From Flavobacterium sp. (lineage in GTDB: Bacteria; Bacteroidota; Bacteroidia; Flavobacteriales; Flavobacteriaceae): a DNA stretch of 64,000 bases. The stretch is from contig NZ_JAGIAV010000006.1 in assembly GCF_017744675.1 (NCBI RefSeq), forward strand, positions 310,001 to 374,000, in the 5' to 3' direction. Shown piece after piece: positions 46,775 through 55,768 of this stretch (the stretch's first letter is position 1; the number at the start of each line of letters is the position of its first letter). Both the position numbers and the translations under genes were made by a program. The notes beneath the pieces are model-generated. The model was given only the letters and a program-made list of their open reading frames with translations. It ran no database searches and was not told where the DNA came from.

Positions 46775-46926
46775 GCCACGAATTCACGAATTATTTTAAT
46801 CCCTAGTCGTAAATTTATTTGCTACAGATTGAAATAATTTCACAGATTAATCGAATCGATAACTTCGGTATAAATTCGAAAAATCAAACACAAAGAAAAA
46901 TTAGAGTTAATTCGTGAATTCGTGGC
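46775..46926. repeat. Family A intergenic inverted repeat, intact
   Basis: GCCACGAATTCACGAATT (46775-46792) and AATTCGTGAATTCGTGGC (46909-46926) are exact reverse complements over 18 bp. It ends 17 bp before the GTG chosen as the next start. Confidence 0.92.
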
Positions 46927-46943
46927 GGAAAAAAAATATAAAA

Positions 46944-49724
46944 GTGAAGTTTTTCAAAAACATTGTATTAGTATTTTCTCTCTTAGTAACCTTAGTTTCT
47001 AAAGGACAAATTCTGCCTGTACGCTTAAAAACAGAAATGGCTGAAAATCCATTGGCAGTTGTAGAAAATCAACCAAAATTTAGCTGGCAATTAGTTTCAA
47101 AAGAATCTGATGCATCACAAGTCGCTTATTTGATATTAGTAGCTTCTTCAGAAGAAAAATTAAATAATGATGATGGAGACATTTGGAATACTGGCAGAGT
47201 AAATACAGACAAAAACCTGCATATCGTTTACAACGGAAAACCATTAAAAAGCGAAACCAAATATTTCTGGAAAGTCAAAGTTTGGAATCAAGATGGAAAA
47301 GTTTCAAAATGGAGTAGAAACGCTTCTTTAAGAACGGCTCCGTTAGAATCAGATTTAAATCCAACTTGGATCGGAGCAATTACAAAGGCCGACAGTCATT
47401 TGCCAGAAGGAAGAAACTTTCATAGTGCCACTTATAAAAGAGAAAAGAAAGATTCGATTATCAACGCTTCTGATTCTCTTTCCAGAAGAAGTATCATGCT
47501 TCGCAAACCTTTCGAAGTAGAAAAAGAAGTCAAAGAGGCCGTTGTTTATATTTCAGGTTTAGGACACTACGAACTAACAATTAACGGAAAGAAAGTGGGG
47601 AACAGCCAATTTGCACCTTTGTGGACAGATTACGATAAAACGGTTAATTACAATGTTTACGAATTAAGCGCCAAAGATTTTCAAAAAGGCGATAACGTAA
47701 TTGGTGTTCTCTTAGGAAACGGAATGTACAACACGCTGGCGGAGAGATATACCAAATTCTTCGTGAGTATTGGCCCGCCGACTTTATTCTTTAAGATGAA
47801 AATCAAATACAATGATGGTTCAGAAGAAATTGTAAAGTCAGATAGAACTTGGAAATACAGCAAAAGTCCGATTACGTACAACAGCATTTTTGGAGGAGAG
47901 GATTACAATGCCAATTTAGAGCAAAAAGGCTGGGGAAGTAAAGGTTTCAAAGATAGAGATTGGAAAAAAGTAGTGATTCAAGAAGCGCCAAAAGGAGTTT
48001 TAAGACCGCAGACTGCGCCGCCAGTTACCATCCAAAAACAATATGAAGTTAAAAATGCAAAAGAGCTGAAACCGAATTTCTATGTCTTTGATATGGGACA
48101 AAATCTTTCTGGATTTCCAACCATTAAAGTAAAAGGAAAAAGTGGGCAAACTGTTCGTGTTTGGGTTGCGGAGGGATTAAATGAAGCAGGCACAATTGCG
48201 CAGGGAAGATCTGGAAAACCTTATTATTACGATTACACTTTAAAAGGTGATGGAGTAGAAGAATGGACACCAAAATTCAGTTTCTATGGTTATCAATATG
48301 TTCAAATTGAAAATATTAATTACAAAGAAGGTAAAAATAAGGAGCTTCCAACTTTGATAGATTTAAAATCGAATTTCATTTACAATTCGGCTGGAGAAGC
48401 AGGAAGTTTTGAATGTTCGAATGCCATTTTCAATAAAACTCACGAACTGATAAACAATTCGATAAAAAGCAATTTCCAAAGTGTTTTTACTGATTGCCCG
48501 CAACGTGAAAAGTTAGGCTGGCTAGAAGAAATTCAGTTGAATGGTCCAGGTTTAATGTTCAATTACAACCTGCAGACTTTCTTTCCTGCAACGATGCAGA
48601 ACATTTCTGATTCACAAAGAGATAACGGTTTAATTCCGACCATTGTTCCCGAATATGTCATATTTGGTGGCGATTTTACCGATTCTCCAGAATGGGGCGT
48701 TACAGGCGTGATTCTGCCTTGGATGTATTACGAATATTACGGAGATGCTTCATTATTAGAGAAATATTTCCCTATCATGAAAAAGTATGTCGATTATTTA
48801 GAAACAAAATCTACCAATCACATCGTTTCTCACGGATTAGGCGATTGGTACGATTACGGAACTCATGCTGCTGGATATTCAAAAAACAGTCCGATTGCGC
48901 TTTCGGCAACTTCGCATTATTACTATGGAGCTTATTTGACAGCTAAAGCAGCTAAGTTATTAGGCAAAACGGAAGATTTTGAGAAATATGAAACATTAGC
49001 TTCTGAGATTAAAACAGCTTTCAACGCAGCATTTTTCAATCCAGAAACCAAACAATACGGAACGAATAGTCAGTTTAGCAACTCTGTTCCAATTTTTATG
49101 AACATCGTAGAGCCTCAGTACAAAGAAGCGGTTATGCAGAATTTGCTAGCTGACATTGCAGCAAAAGGCGATCGTTTGACAACGGGAGATGTTGGAAATC
49201 GCTACTTATTTCAAACTTTGGCAAGAAACGGCAAGAACGAAACCATGTTTAAAATGCATAATCATTATGATGCGCCGGGTTATGGTTTTCAGATTAAATT
49301 TGGCTTGACCACTTTAACGGAACAATGGGATCCTACAAAAGGAAATTCTTGGAATCACTTTATGTTAGGGCAAATTGAAGAATGGTTTTACCAAAGTTTA
49401 GCGGGAATTATGTCCGATCCAGAAAAACCGGGATTCAAGCATTTCTTTATTCAGCCAGAAGTAGTGGGCGATATGACTTTCGCGAAAGCGGATTATCAAT
49501 CGGTTTATGGAAAAATTGCTTCTTCTTGGGAGAAAAAAGACGGCAAATTTATCCTAAGTGTTCAAATTCCAGTGAATACGACAGCAACGATAAAATTGCC
49601 TGTTTCTAAGAATTCAGAAATAAAAATTAATGATAAAAGGGCTAAAGCAAGTTATAATGAAAAGAATAAAAAGCAGATTTTAGAATTAGGATCTGGAATT
49701 TATACAATAGAATGCTCAATATAA
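46944..49724 (+). CDS. GH78 alpha-L-rhamnosidase, secreted
   Basis: 926 residues from a GTG at 46944, which yields a signal peptide (VKFFKNIVLVFSLLVTLVSKGQ). The frame also allows a GTG at 46914, but that codon is inside the family A repeat arm. Domain order is typical for Bacteroidota GH78: Ig-like domain (about 30-140), a sandwich with ELTINGKKVGNSQFAPLWTDY, a second sandwich, the (alpha/alpha)6 barrel with DCPQREKLGWLEEIQLNGP and LTTLTEQWDPTKGNSWNH (likely acid and base regions), and a C-terminal sandwich. It releases alpha-L-rhamnose. It differs clearly from the GH78 encoded at 55769 (NERQPW motif there), so the two probably attack different linkages. Confidence 0.9.
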   Translation: MKFFKNIVLVFSLLVTLVSKGQILPVRLKTEMAENPLAVVENQPKFSWQLVSKESDASQVAYLILVASSEEKLNNDDGDIWNTGRVNTDKNLHIVYNGKPLKSETKYFWKVKVWNQDGKVSKWSRNASLRTAPLESDLNPTWIGAITKADSHLPEGRNFHSATYKREKKDSIINASDSLSRRSIMLRKPFEVEKEVKEAVVYISGLGHYELTINGKKVGNSQFAPLWTDYDKTVNYNVYELSAKDFQKGDNVIGVLLGNGMYNTLAERYTKFFVSIGPPTLFFKMKIKYNDGSEEIVKSDRTWKYSKSPITYNSIFGGEDYNANLEQKGWGSKGFKDRDWKKVVIQEAPKGVLRPQTAPPVTIQKQYEVKNAKELKPNFYVFDMGQNLSGFPTIKVKGKSGQTVRVWVAEGLNEAGTIAQGRSGKPYYYDYTLKGDGVEEWTPKFSFYGYQYVQIENINYKEGKNKELPTLIDLKSNFIYNSAGEAGSFECSNAIFNKTHELINNSIKSNFQSVFTDCPQREKLGWLEEIQLNGPGLMFNYNLQTFFPATMQNISDSQRDNGLIPTIVPEYVIFGGDFTDSPEWGVTGVILPWMYYEYYGDASLLEKYFPIMKKYVDYLETKSTNHIVSHGLGDWYDYGTHAAGYSKNSPIALSATSHYYYGAYLTAKAAKLLGKTEDFEKYETLASEIKTAFNAAFFNPETKQYGTNSQFSNSVPIFMNIVEPQYKEAVMQNLLADIAAKGDRLTTGDVGNRYLFQTLARNGKNETMFKMHNHYDAPGYGFQIKFGLTTLTEQWDPTKGNSWNHFMLGQIEEWFYQSLAGIMSDPEKPGFKHFFIQPEVVGDMTFAKADYQSVYGKIASSWEKKDGKFILSVQIPVNTTATIKLPVSKNSEIKINDKRAKASYNEKNKKQILELGSGIYTIECSI

Positions 49725-49725
49725 T

Positions 49726-49852
49726 GGAACGCGAATAACACGGATTCGCTACACGAAAACGCTGATTAACACGGATTTTTTCTTTTTTAAATAATAAAAA
49801 AATCCGTTTTTATCCGCGTCTTTACGAAGTAAACCCGTTTCATCAGCGTCCC
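49726..49852. repeat. Family G intergenic inverted repeat
   Basis: Left part GGAACGCGAATAACACGGAT, then ACGCTGATTAACACGGATTT near 49759. The right part has AAAAAATCCG and TATCCGCGTC, then CATCAGCGTCC ending at about 49852. ACGGATTTTTT pairs with AAAAAATCCGT. Only one copy of this family is present. It ends 19 bp before the next ATG. Confidence 0.68.
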
Positions 49853-49871
49853 AACACATAACAATATTAAA

Positions 49872-51290
49872 ATGAAAGATTTAAAATACATCATCTTAGT
49901 TTCCATTTTCGCTTTGACATTTGCCAATGCACAAAGCACTTCTGATACTAATTTTAGAAAACCAGTGTCAGAAACTCTGAGGAAAATTGAGACTATTTTT
50001 AATGTCACAATCAACGATGACAGAGGTTTGTTAAAAGGAAAAGAGCTGGATTATGCCGATTGGAGAATTGAACCTGGAAATCTGTCGCTTTCGTTGACCA
50101 ACATTTTAGCTCCATTCGAATTGATGTATTTCAAACAGCCAGATGGAACGTATATTATTCGTAAATATGAAAACCATAAAGTTTCAGTCGATAAAGGAAA
50201 AGAACGCTTGTTTTACTTAGAAAGCCTTTACTCGAACAAAGAAGAATGGGAAAAACGTAAAACGGAGTTAAAAGCTTGTATGATAACCTCATTTGGATTA
50301 GAAAAGGCTCCCCCAATGCCAAAATCTAAACCACTTTTAACTCCAAAAAGAATTTACAAAGACTATAGTGTAGAGAATATTGCTTTGGAAATTTTACCTG
50401 GAGTTTATGCAACGGGATCGATTTATAAACCGTATCCACTAAATAAAAAAGCGGCTGTTATCTTAACTCCCGACGGGCATTTTGGCGATGGAAGATATAG
50501 AAAAGACGAACAGTACAGATGTGCCATGATGGCCAAAATGGGAGCAATTGTAGTGGGGTATGACTTATTTGCTTGGGGAGAATCGCTATTGCAATTTCCC
50601 GAAGAAACGCACAGAAACAGCATTGCATCAACAGTTCAGGTGCTGACAGGAATTCGTTTCTTAGATTATTTAGAGACCGTTAAAAATGCTGATATGACAA
50701 GAGTTGGCGTTACAGGAGGTTCTGGCGGAGGTTCGCATACGATGTTTTTAGCTGCTATTGATGACCGTGTAAAAGTTTCAGCTCCAGTTGTAATGGTTTC
50801 GTCTCACTTTTCAGGCGGATGTCCATGCGAAAGCGGACGCGGAGTTCACTTATGTGGAAACGCAACAAACAACGCCGAAATATCAGCCATGATGGCTCCA
50901 AAACCGCAATTGATTGTTTCAGATGGAAAAGATTGGACGTTTGCAGTTCCTGAATTAGAATTTCCGTTCATTCAGAGAACTTATGAATTATACGGGAAGA
51001 AAGATTTAGTGGAGAATGCTCATTTTGCGAAAGAAGGACATGATTTCGGAATCTCGAAACGTATGGCTTTGTATCCGTTTATGGCGAAATATTTAGATTT
51101 AGATTTGAATAAAGTGAAAAACGACAAAGGCGAAATCGACGAGTCGACTTGTGTTATTGAACCAAAAGAAAAGCTGTTTGTTTTTGGAGACAAAGGAGAA
51201 AAACTGCCAAAAAATGCTCTAAAAGACATCAACAAATTATATGAAATGTTCGGAGAAAAGAATCTGAAAGTTTACGAGGTTAAGAAATAA
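49872..51290 (+). CDS. STN-like domain fused to alpha/beta-hydrolase esterase, secreted
   Basis: 472 residues, signal peptide about 1-20 (IFALTFANAQ). Residues about 28-105 resemble a secretin/TonB N-terminal (STN) domain: LRKIETIFNVTINDD, LSLSLTNILAPFELMYFKQ and DGTYIIRKYE, the pattern found at the front of TonB receptors. Residues about 140-460 are an alpha/beta hydrolase of the acetyl xylan esterase/dienelactone hydrolase type with GGSGGGSHT (nucleophile Ser284), likely Asp351 (IVSDGKDW) and His390 (EGHDFG). A cysteine-rich loop CPCESGRGVHLCG lies between. Deacetylation of pectin is the likely role. The STN-like piece may bind another cell-envelope protein or glycan. The fusion call rests on pattern reading. 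Confidence 0.72.
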   Translation: MKDLKYIILVSIFALTFANAQSTSDTNFRKPVSETLRKIETIFNVTINDDRGLLKGKELDYADWRIEPGNLSLSLTNILAPFELMYFKQPDGTYIIRKYENHKVSVDKGKERLFYLESLYSNKEEWEKRKTELKACMITSFGLEKAPPMPKSKPLLTPKRIYKDYSVENIALEILPGVYATGSIYKPYPLNKKAAVILTPDGHFGDGRYRKDEQYRCAMMAKMGAIVVGYDLFAWGESLLQFPEETHRNSIASTVQVLTGIRFLDYLETVKNADMTRVGVTGGSGGGSHTMFLAAIDDRVKVSAPVVMVSSHFSGGCPCESGRGVHLCGNATNNAEISAMMAPKPQLIVSDGKDWTFAVPELEFPFIQRTYELYGKKDLVENAHFAKEGHDFGISKRMALYPFMAKYLDLDLNKVKNDKGEIDESTCVIEPKEKLFVFGDKGEKLPKNALKDINKLYEMFGEKNLKVYEVKK

Positions 51291-51299
51291 GTTGAGATA

Positions 51300-51469
51300 G
51301 CCACGACCCGAGCGATAGCGAACAGGCGAAGCAATTCACGAATTTTATTTTGATATAGATTGCGGTGATTATCTCAAATTTAACCAAATAAAATTCTCAC
51401 GATAGATTTGGTAAAAATTAGAGAAATAAACCACAAAGTAGAATTAGAGAAAATTCGTGAATTCGTGGC
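51300..51469. repeat. Family A intergenic inverted repeat with interrupted left arm
   Basis: The right arm AATTCGTGAATTCGTGGC (51452-51469) is identical to the copies at 11801 and 46909. The left arm GCCACGA..AATTCACGAATT is split by about 25 bp containing CCCGAGCGATAGCGAAC, as at 11735. It ends 15 bp before the GH95 ATG. Confidence 0.88.
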
Positions 51470-51484
51470 GAAAAAAAAATAAGT

Positions 51485-53935
51485 ATGAAGTTAAAATTTA
51501 AAATAACAGCAATCTGTCTTGGAATTTTTTCGTTGACTGCAACGGCACAAAACGACTTAAAATTATGGTACGATAAACCAGCAGCAATCTGGAACGAAGC
51601 TTTGCCATTAGGCAACGGACGTTTGGGTGCAATGGTTTTTGGTGATCCAGCAGTTGAGCGTTTGCAATTGAACGAAGAAACCATTTGGGCGGGATCTCCA
51701 AACAGCAACGCACACACAAAATCAATCGGAGCTTTACCAAAAGTAAGGCAGCTTATTTTTGATGGAAAATTTGATGAAGCGCAAGATTTGGCCACGAAAG
51801 ATATCATGTCGCAAACCAATGACGGAATGCCGTATCAGACTTTTGGAAGCGTTTATATTTCATTCGCAGGACATCAAAAATACACCGATTATTACAGAGA
51901 TTTAGACATCAGCAATGCTACGGCAAAAGTGAAATACAAAGTAAATGGTGTTGAATTTACAAGAGAAATTCTAACTGCATTTTCTGATCAAGTGATTGTG
52001 GTGAAGCTTTCGGCGAGTAAACCAGGTCAGATTACGTGTAATATTTTCATGAACAGTCCGATTGATAAAACGGTTGCTTCGACAGAAGGAAACCAGATTA
52101 TACTTTCAGGAGTTGGGACTAACTTTGAAGGCGTAAAAGGAAAAGTAAAATTTCAAGGAAGGCTTACCGCTAAAAACAAAGGCGGAGAAATCGATGCAAG
52201 CAATGGCGTTTTAAGCATCAACAAAGCTGATGAAGTTGTTTTGTACATTTCGATTGCAACTAACTTTAAAAACTACCAAGATATTTCTGGAGATGAAATT
52301 GCGAAAAGCAAATCGTTTTTAGATCAGGCTTTGCCAAAAAGTTTCGACGAAATCAAAAAAACGCACGTTGATTATTACCAAAAATTTTTCAACAGAGTTT
52401 CTTTGGATTTAGGTTCTAATGATTTAGTTAATAAACCAACAAACGAAAGAATTAGGGATTTTTCGAAACAATTCGATCCGCAATTGGCCGCTTTATATTT
52501 CCAATTTGGTCGTTATCTTTTAATTTCAAGTTCTCAGCCGGGCGGACAGCCAGCAAATCTGCAAGGAATTTGGAACGATATGGTTACACCACCTTGGGAT
52601 AGTAAATACACGACAAACATTAACGCCGAAATGAATTACTGGCCAGCGCAGGTAACGAATCTTCAGGAAATGCATGAACCGTTTGTTCAAATGGCTAAAG
52701 AATTAAGTGTTACAGGTGCAGAAACAGCTAGAATGATGTACAATGCCAGCGGATGGGTTTTACATCATAACACCGATATTTGGCGTGTTACAGCTCCGGT
52801 TGATTCAGCTGCTTCAGGAATGTGGCCGACTGGAGGTGCTTGGGTTTGCCAGGATTTATGGGAAAGATATTTATATACTGGAGATAAAAAGTATTTGGCA
52901 GAAATTTATCCAATAATGAAAGGCGCTGCCGATTTCTTTTTGGATTTCATGATTGTAGATCCAAACACAGGATATTTAGTTGTCGTTCCATCAAGTTCTC
53001 CAGAGAACACACACGCTGGCGGAACAGGAAAAGCGACAATTGCATCTGGAACAACAATGGACAATCAGCTGATTTTTGATTTGTTTACGCATGTTATGGA
53101 AGCTTCTGCATTGGTTTCACCAGATGCTGCTTATGCGAAAAAAGTGAGCGGTGCTTTGGCAAAAATGCCTCCAATGAAAATTGGAAAACACAGTCAGTTG
53201 CAAGAATGGCAAGACGATTGGGATAATCCAAAGGACAATCACAGGCATGTTTCGCATTTGTACGGATTGTATCCAAGCAATCAGATTTCACCAATCAAAA
53301 CACCAGAATTATTTCAAGCAGCCAAACAATCACTGATTTACAGAACAGACGAATCTACAGGCTGGTCAATGGGGTGGAAAGTGAATTTGTGGGCGAGATT
53401 ATTAGACGGAAATCATGCTTATAAATTAATTCAGGATCAATTGCATTTAGTAACAGCAGATCAGAGAAAAGGAGGAGGAACGTATCCGAATATGCTAGAT
53501 GCGCACCAGCCTTTTCAAATTGACGGAAACTTTGGATGTACAGCAGGTTTTGCCGAAATGCTCATGCAGAGTCAGGAAGGAGCGATTCAATTATTGCCTG
53601 CTTTGCCAACGGTTTGGAAAGACGGAAGCATAAAAGGTTTAGTAGCAAGAGGTGGTTTCGTAATCGATATGACATGGAAAAACAATAAAGTTTCGACTTT
53701 AAAGATCTATTCGAGAATTGGTGGAAACTGTCGTTTAAAAGTAGAGAATACATTAAGCGGTTCTTCAATCAAAAAAGCAAAAGGAAAAAATCCAAATCCT
53801 TTGTTTTATGATGTTGAAGTGAAGAAGCCCATTATTTCAAATGAAGCAAAACTAGAAAAAGTAAAACTGCCAAATTATAATATTTACGATGTGAATATGA
53901 AAGCGGGGCAGACGTACATTTTTACGGGAAATTAA
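51485..53935 (+). CDS. GH95 alpha-L-fucosidase / alpha-L-galactosidase, secreted
   Basis: 816 residues, signal peptide about 1-21 (LTATAQ). N-terminal GH95 sandwich domain (WNEALPLGNGRLGAMVFGDP, LQLNEETIWAGSP) followed by the (alpha/alpha)6 barrel: NAEMNYWPAQVTNLQEMHEP, VVPSSSPENTHAGG, TMDNQLIFDLFTHV, HRHVSHLYGLYPSNQI and YPNMLDAHQPFQIDGNFG are all family blocks. GH95 members cleave alpha-1,2-L-fucose or alpha-L-galactose. L-galactose occurs in RG-II and a GH95 of an RG-II locus has that activity, so either sugar is possible. A family A repeat precedes and a family E repeat follows. Confidence 0.9.
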   Translation: MKLKFKITAICLGIFSLTATAQNDLKLWYDKPAAIWNEALPLGNGRLGAMVFGDPAVERLQLNEETIWAGSPNSNAHTKSIGALPKVRQLIFDGKFDEAQDLATKDIMSQTNDGMPYQTFGSVYISFAGHQKYTDYYRDLDISNATAKVKYKVNGVEFTREILTAFSDQVIVVKLSASKPGQITCNIFMNSPIDKTVASTEGNQIILSGVGTNFEGVKGKVKFQGRLTAKNKGGEIDASNGVLSINKADEVVLYISIATNFKNYQDISGDEIAKSKSFLDQALPKSFDEIKKTHVDYYQKFFNRVSLDLGSNDLVNKPTNERIRDFSKQFDPQLAALYFQFGRYLLISSSQPGGQPANLQGIWNDMVTPPWDSKYTTNINAEMNYWPAQVTNLQEMHEPFVQMAKELSVTGAETARMMYNASGWVLHHNTDIWRVTAPVDSAASGMWPTGGAWVCQDLWERYLYTGDKKYLAEIYPIMKGAADFFLDFMIVDPNTGYLVVVPSSSPENTHAGGTGKATIASGTTMDNQLIFDLFTHVMEASALVSPDAAYAKKVSGALAKMPPMKIGKHSQLQEWQDDWDNPKDNHRHVSHLYGLYPSNQISPIKTPELFQAAKQSLIYRTDESTGWSMGWKVNLWARLLDGNHAYKLIQDQLHLVTADQRKGGGTYPNMLDAHQPFQIDGNFGCTAGFAEMLMQSQEGAIQLLPALPTVWKDGSIKGLVARGGFVIDMTWKNNKVSTLKIYSRIGGNCRLKVENTLSGSSIKKAKGKNPNPLFYDVEVKKPIISNEAKLEKVKLPNYNIYDVNMKAGQTYIFTGN

Positions 53936-53946
53936 AAATATTTTAA

Positions 53947-54012
53947 AACCATATAAGTGATATAAGAAAATATAAAGTAAAGCTTAATTGAACTTATATG
54001 ACTTATATGGTT
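53947..54012. repeat. Family E intergenic inverted repeat
   Basis: AACCATATAAGTGATATAAG (53947-53966) and CTTATATGACTTATATGGTT (53993-54012) pair with one mismatch. The right arm is identical to that at 18375-18394. It ends 24 bp before the next ATG. Confidence 0.9.
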
Positions 54013-54036
54013 TAACTTTTAAAGATTGAATTCTAA

Positions 54037-55605
54037 ATGTTGACAAATTTCAAACATAAAATAATAGCACTTACCATCATAATTACTTGTTTAAATATAA
54101 GTTGCAAATCTGGTGCAGGATCTTCACAATTAGGAAAATCAGCTATTTTAAAAGAAAAAGATTTCAAACATTATGTTGATTATTTCAATACGATGGAAGA
54201 TGAAAACTTAAAATTTGCGATTCCGAATGACAGTGCTTGGACTTGGATGGAAAAGAATATTCCGTTGTTTGAATGTCCGCAGCAAAACTTTGAAGAAATC
54301 TATTATTTCAGATGGTGGAGTGTTCGCAAACATATCAAAAATACACCGCAAGGATTTGCGATTACAGAGTTTTTAGTAGACCGTTCGTATGCTGATAAAT
54401 ACAATATGATTAGTTGTGCTTTGGGGCATCATATTAATGAATTCAGATGGGTTCATGATCCAAAATATATCGAGCAAGATATAAAAATTTGGTACCGCGG
54501 AAATGATGGAAAACCAATGAACAAATTGTATAAATTCAGCAGTTGGACAGCCGATGCTTTATACAATCGTTATTTGGTGAATAAGGATGAAAAATTCTTA
54601 TTGGATATGTATCCAGACATGGTTACAGATTATGCCGTTTGGGAAAAAGACCGTCAGCGCAAGGATGGGTTGTTTTGGCAACATGATGTAAAAGACGGAA
54701 TGGAAGAATCCTTAAGCGGCGGACGAAAAGTGCAAAATGCAAGACCTACGATTAACAGTTATATGTATGGAAATGCTGTAGCGATTTGTAAAATGGCTGA
54801 AATGAAAGGTGATAAGGACGTGGAAGCAAAATTCAAAGCTAAAGCTGATGATTTGAAGCAATTAGTCGAAACGAAATTATGGAATCCAAAAAGTGAGTTT
54901 TTTGAAACTTTAACGCAAAAAGATACGCTGGCACAAGTTCGTGAGGCGATTGGATTTATTCCTTGGTATTTTAATCTTCCAGAAAAAGGAAAAGGATTTG
55001 AAAAAGCTTGGGAGCAGGTGAAAGATGAAAAAGGATTTTCGGCTCCGTTTGGATTGACAACCGCAGAAAGAAGAAGTCCACGTTTTAGAACTCACGGGAC
55101 AGGAACTTGTGAGTGGGACGGTGCGATTTGGCCTTTTGCAAGTTCGCAGACTTTAACGGCAATGGCAAATGTTTTAAATAATTACAATCAGGATTTTGTA
55201 GCAAAACCAGATTATTTCAAACAAATGGAACTGTATGTGCAGTCGCAGTATTATAGAGGAAAACCCTATCTTGGCGAATATTTAGACGAAACGACGGGTT
55301 ATTGGTTAATGGGCGACAGAGAAAGAAGCCGTTATTATAATCACTCGACTTTCAATGATTTAATGATTACAGGATTGGTTGGTTTACGACCAAGAGCTGA
55401 TGAAAAGATTGAAGTGAATCCGTTGATTCCGCAAGAAAAATGGGATTGGTTTTGTTTGGATAAAGTTTTGTATCACGGCAATATTATTACTATTCTTTGG
55501 GACAAAACAGGAGAAAAATATAAAAAAGGAAAAGGCTTTAGAGTTTTCAAAAACGGAAAAGAGATTGCGTTTTCTGAGAAATTGGAAAGAGTGATTTCTA
55601 AGTAA
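54037..55605 (+). CDS. MGH1-like (alpha/alpha)6 putative glycoside hydrolase, probable lipoprotein
   Basis: 522 residues. The N-terminus (IIALTIIITCLNISC, Cys23) looks like a lipoprotein signal, though the -3 residue is atypical. The rest is an (alpha/alpha)6 barrel of the mannosylglycerate-hydrolase/GH63-like group: YYFRWWSVRKHIKN, DKYNMISCALGHHINEFRW, RPTINSYMYGNAVAICKMAE, GTGTCEWDGAIWPFASSQTL and NHSTFNDLMITGLVGLRPR. It ends in a short beta-domain (YHGNIITILWDKTG). Homologues occur in plant-glycan loci of Bacteroidota; their substrates are mostly unknown to me. The two aspartate/glutamate-rich blocks (ECPQQNFEE, CEWDG) are candidate catalytic regions. It lies between GH95 and GH78, so a role in RG side-chain trimming is inferred. 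Confidence 0.68.
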   Translation: MLTNFKHKIIALTIIITCLNISCKSGAGSSQLGKSAILKEKDFKHYVDYFNTMEDENLKFAIPNDSAWTWMEKNIPLFECPQQNFEEIYYFRWWSVRKHIKNTPQGFAITEFLVDRSYADKYNMISCALGHHINEFRWVHDPKYIEQDIKIWYRGNDGKPMNKLYKFSSWTADALYNRYLVNKDEKFLLDMYPDMVTDYAVWEKDRQRKDGLFWQHDVKDGMEESLSGGRKVQNARPTINSYMYGNAVAICKMAEMKGDKDVEAKFKAKADDLKQLVETKLWNPKSEFFETLTQKDTLAQVREAIGFIPWYFNLPEKGKGFEKAWEQVKDEKGFSAPFGLTTAERRSPRFRTHGTGTCEWDGAIWPFASSQTLTAMANVLNNYNQDFVAKPDYFKQMELYVQSQYYRGKPYLGEYLDETTGYWLMGDRERSRYYNHSTFNDLMITGLVGLRPRADEKIEVNPLIPQEKWDWFCLDKVLYHGNIITILWDKTGEKYKKGKGFRVFKNGKEIAFSEKLERVISK

Positions 55606-55614
55606 ATCGAATTG

Positions 55615-55735
55615 TTTCACGCAGATTTTAAACAGATTTTAGCAGATTAAAATGGATTTTTTATTCTTAATCTTGTTTCATATCAAAGAATAAAATCTGC
55701 GAATATCTGCTTAAATCTGCCAAATCTGCGTGAAA
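55615..55735. repeat. Family B intergenic inverted repeat
   Basis: TTTCACGCAGATTTTAAACA at 55615 and a right arm ending CCAAATCTGCGTGAAA at 55735. It fills most of the 163-bp gap and ends 33 bp before the GH78 ATG. Confidence 0.85.
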
Positions 55736-55768
55736 TAAAAATCATCGCAAAGACAATAAAATAATACC

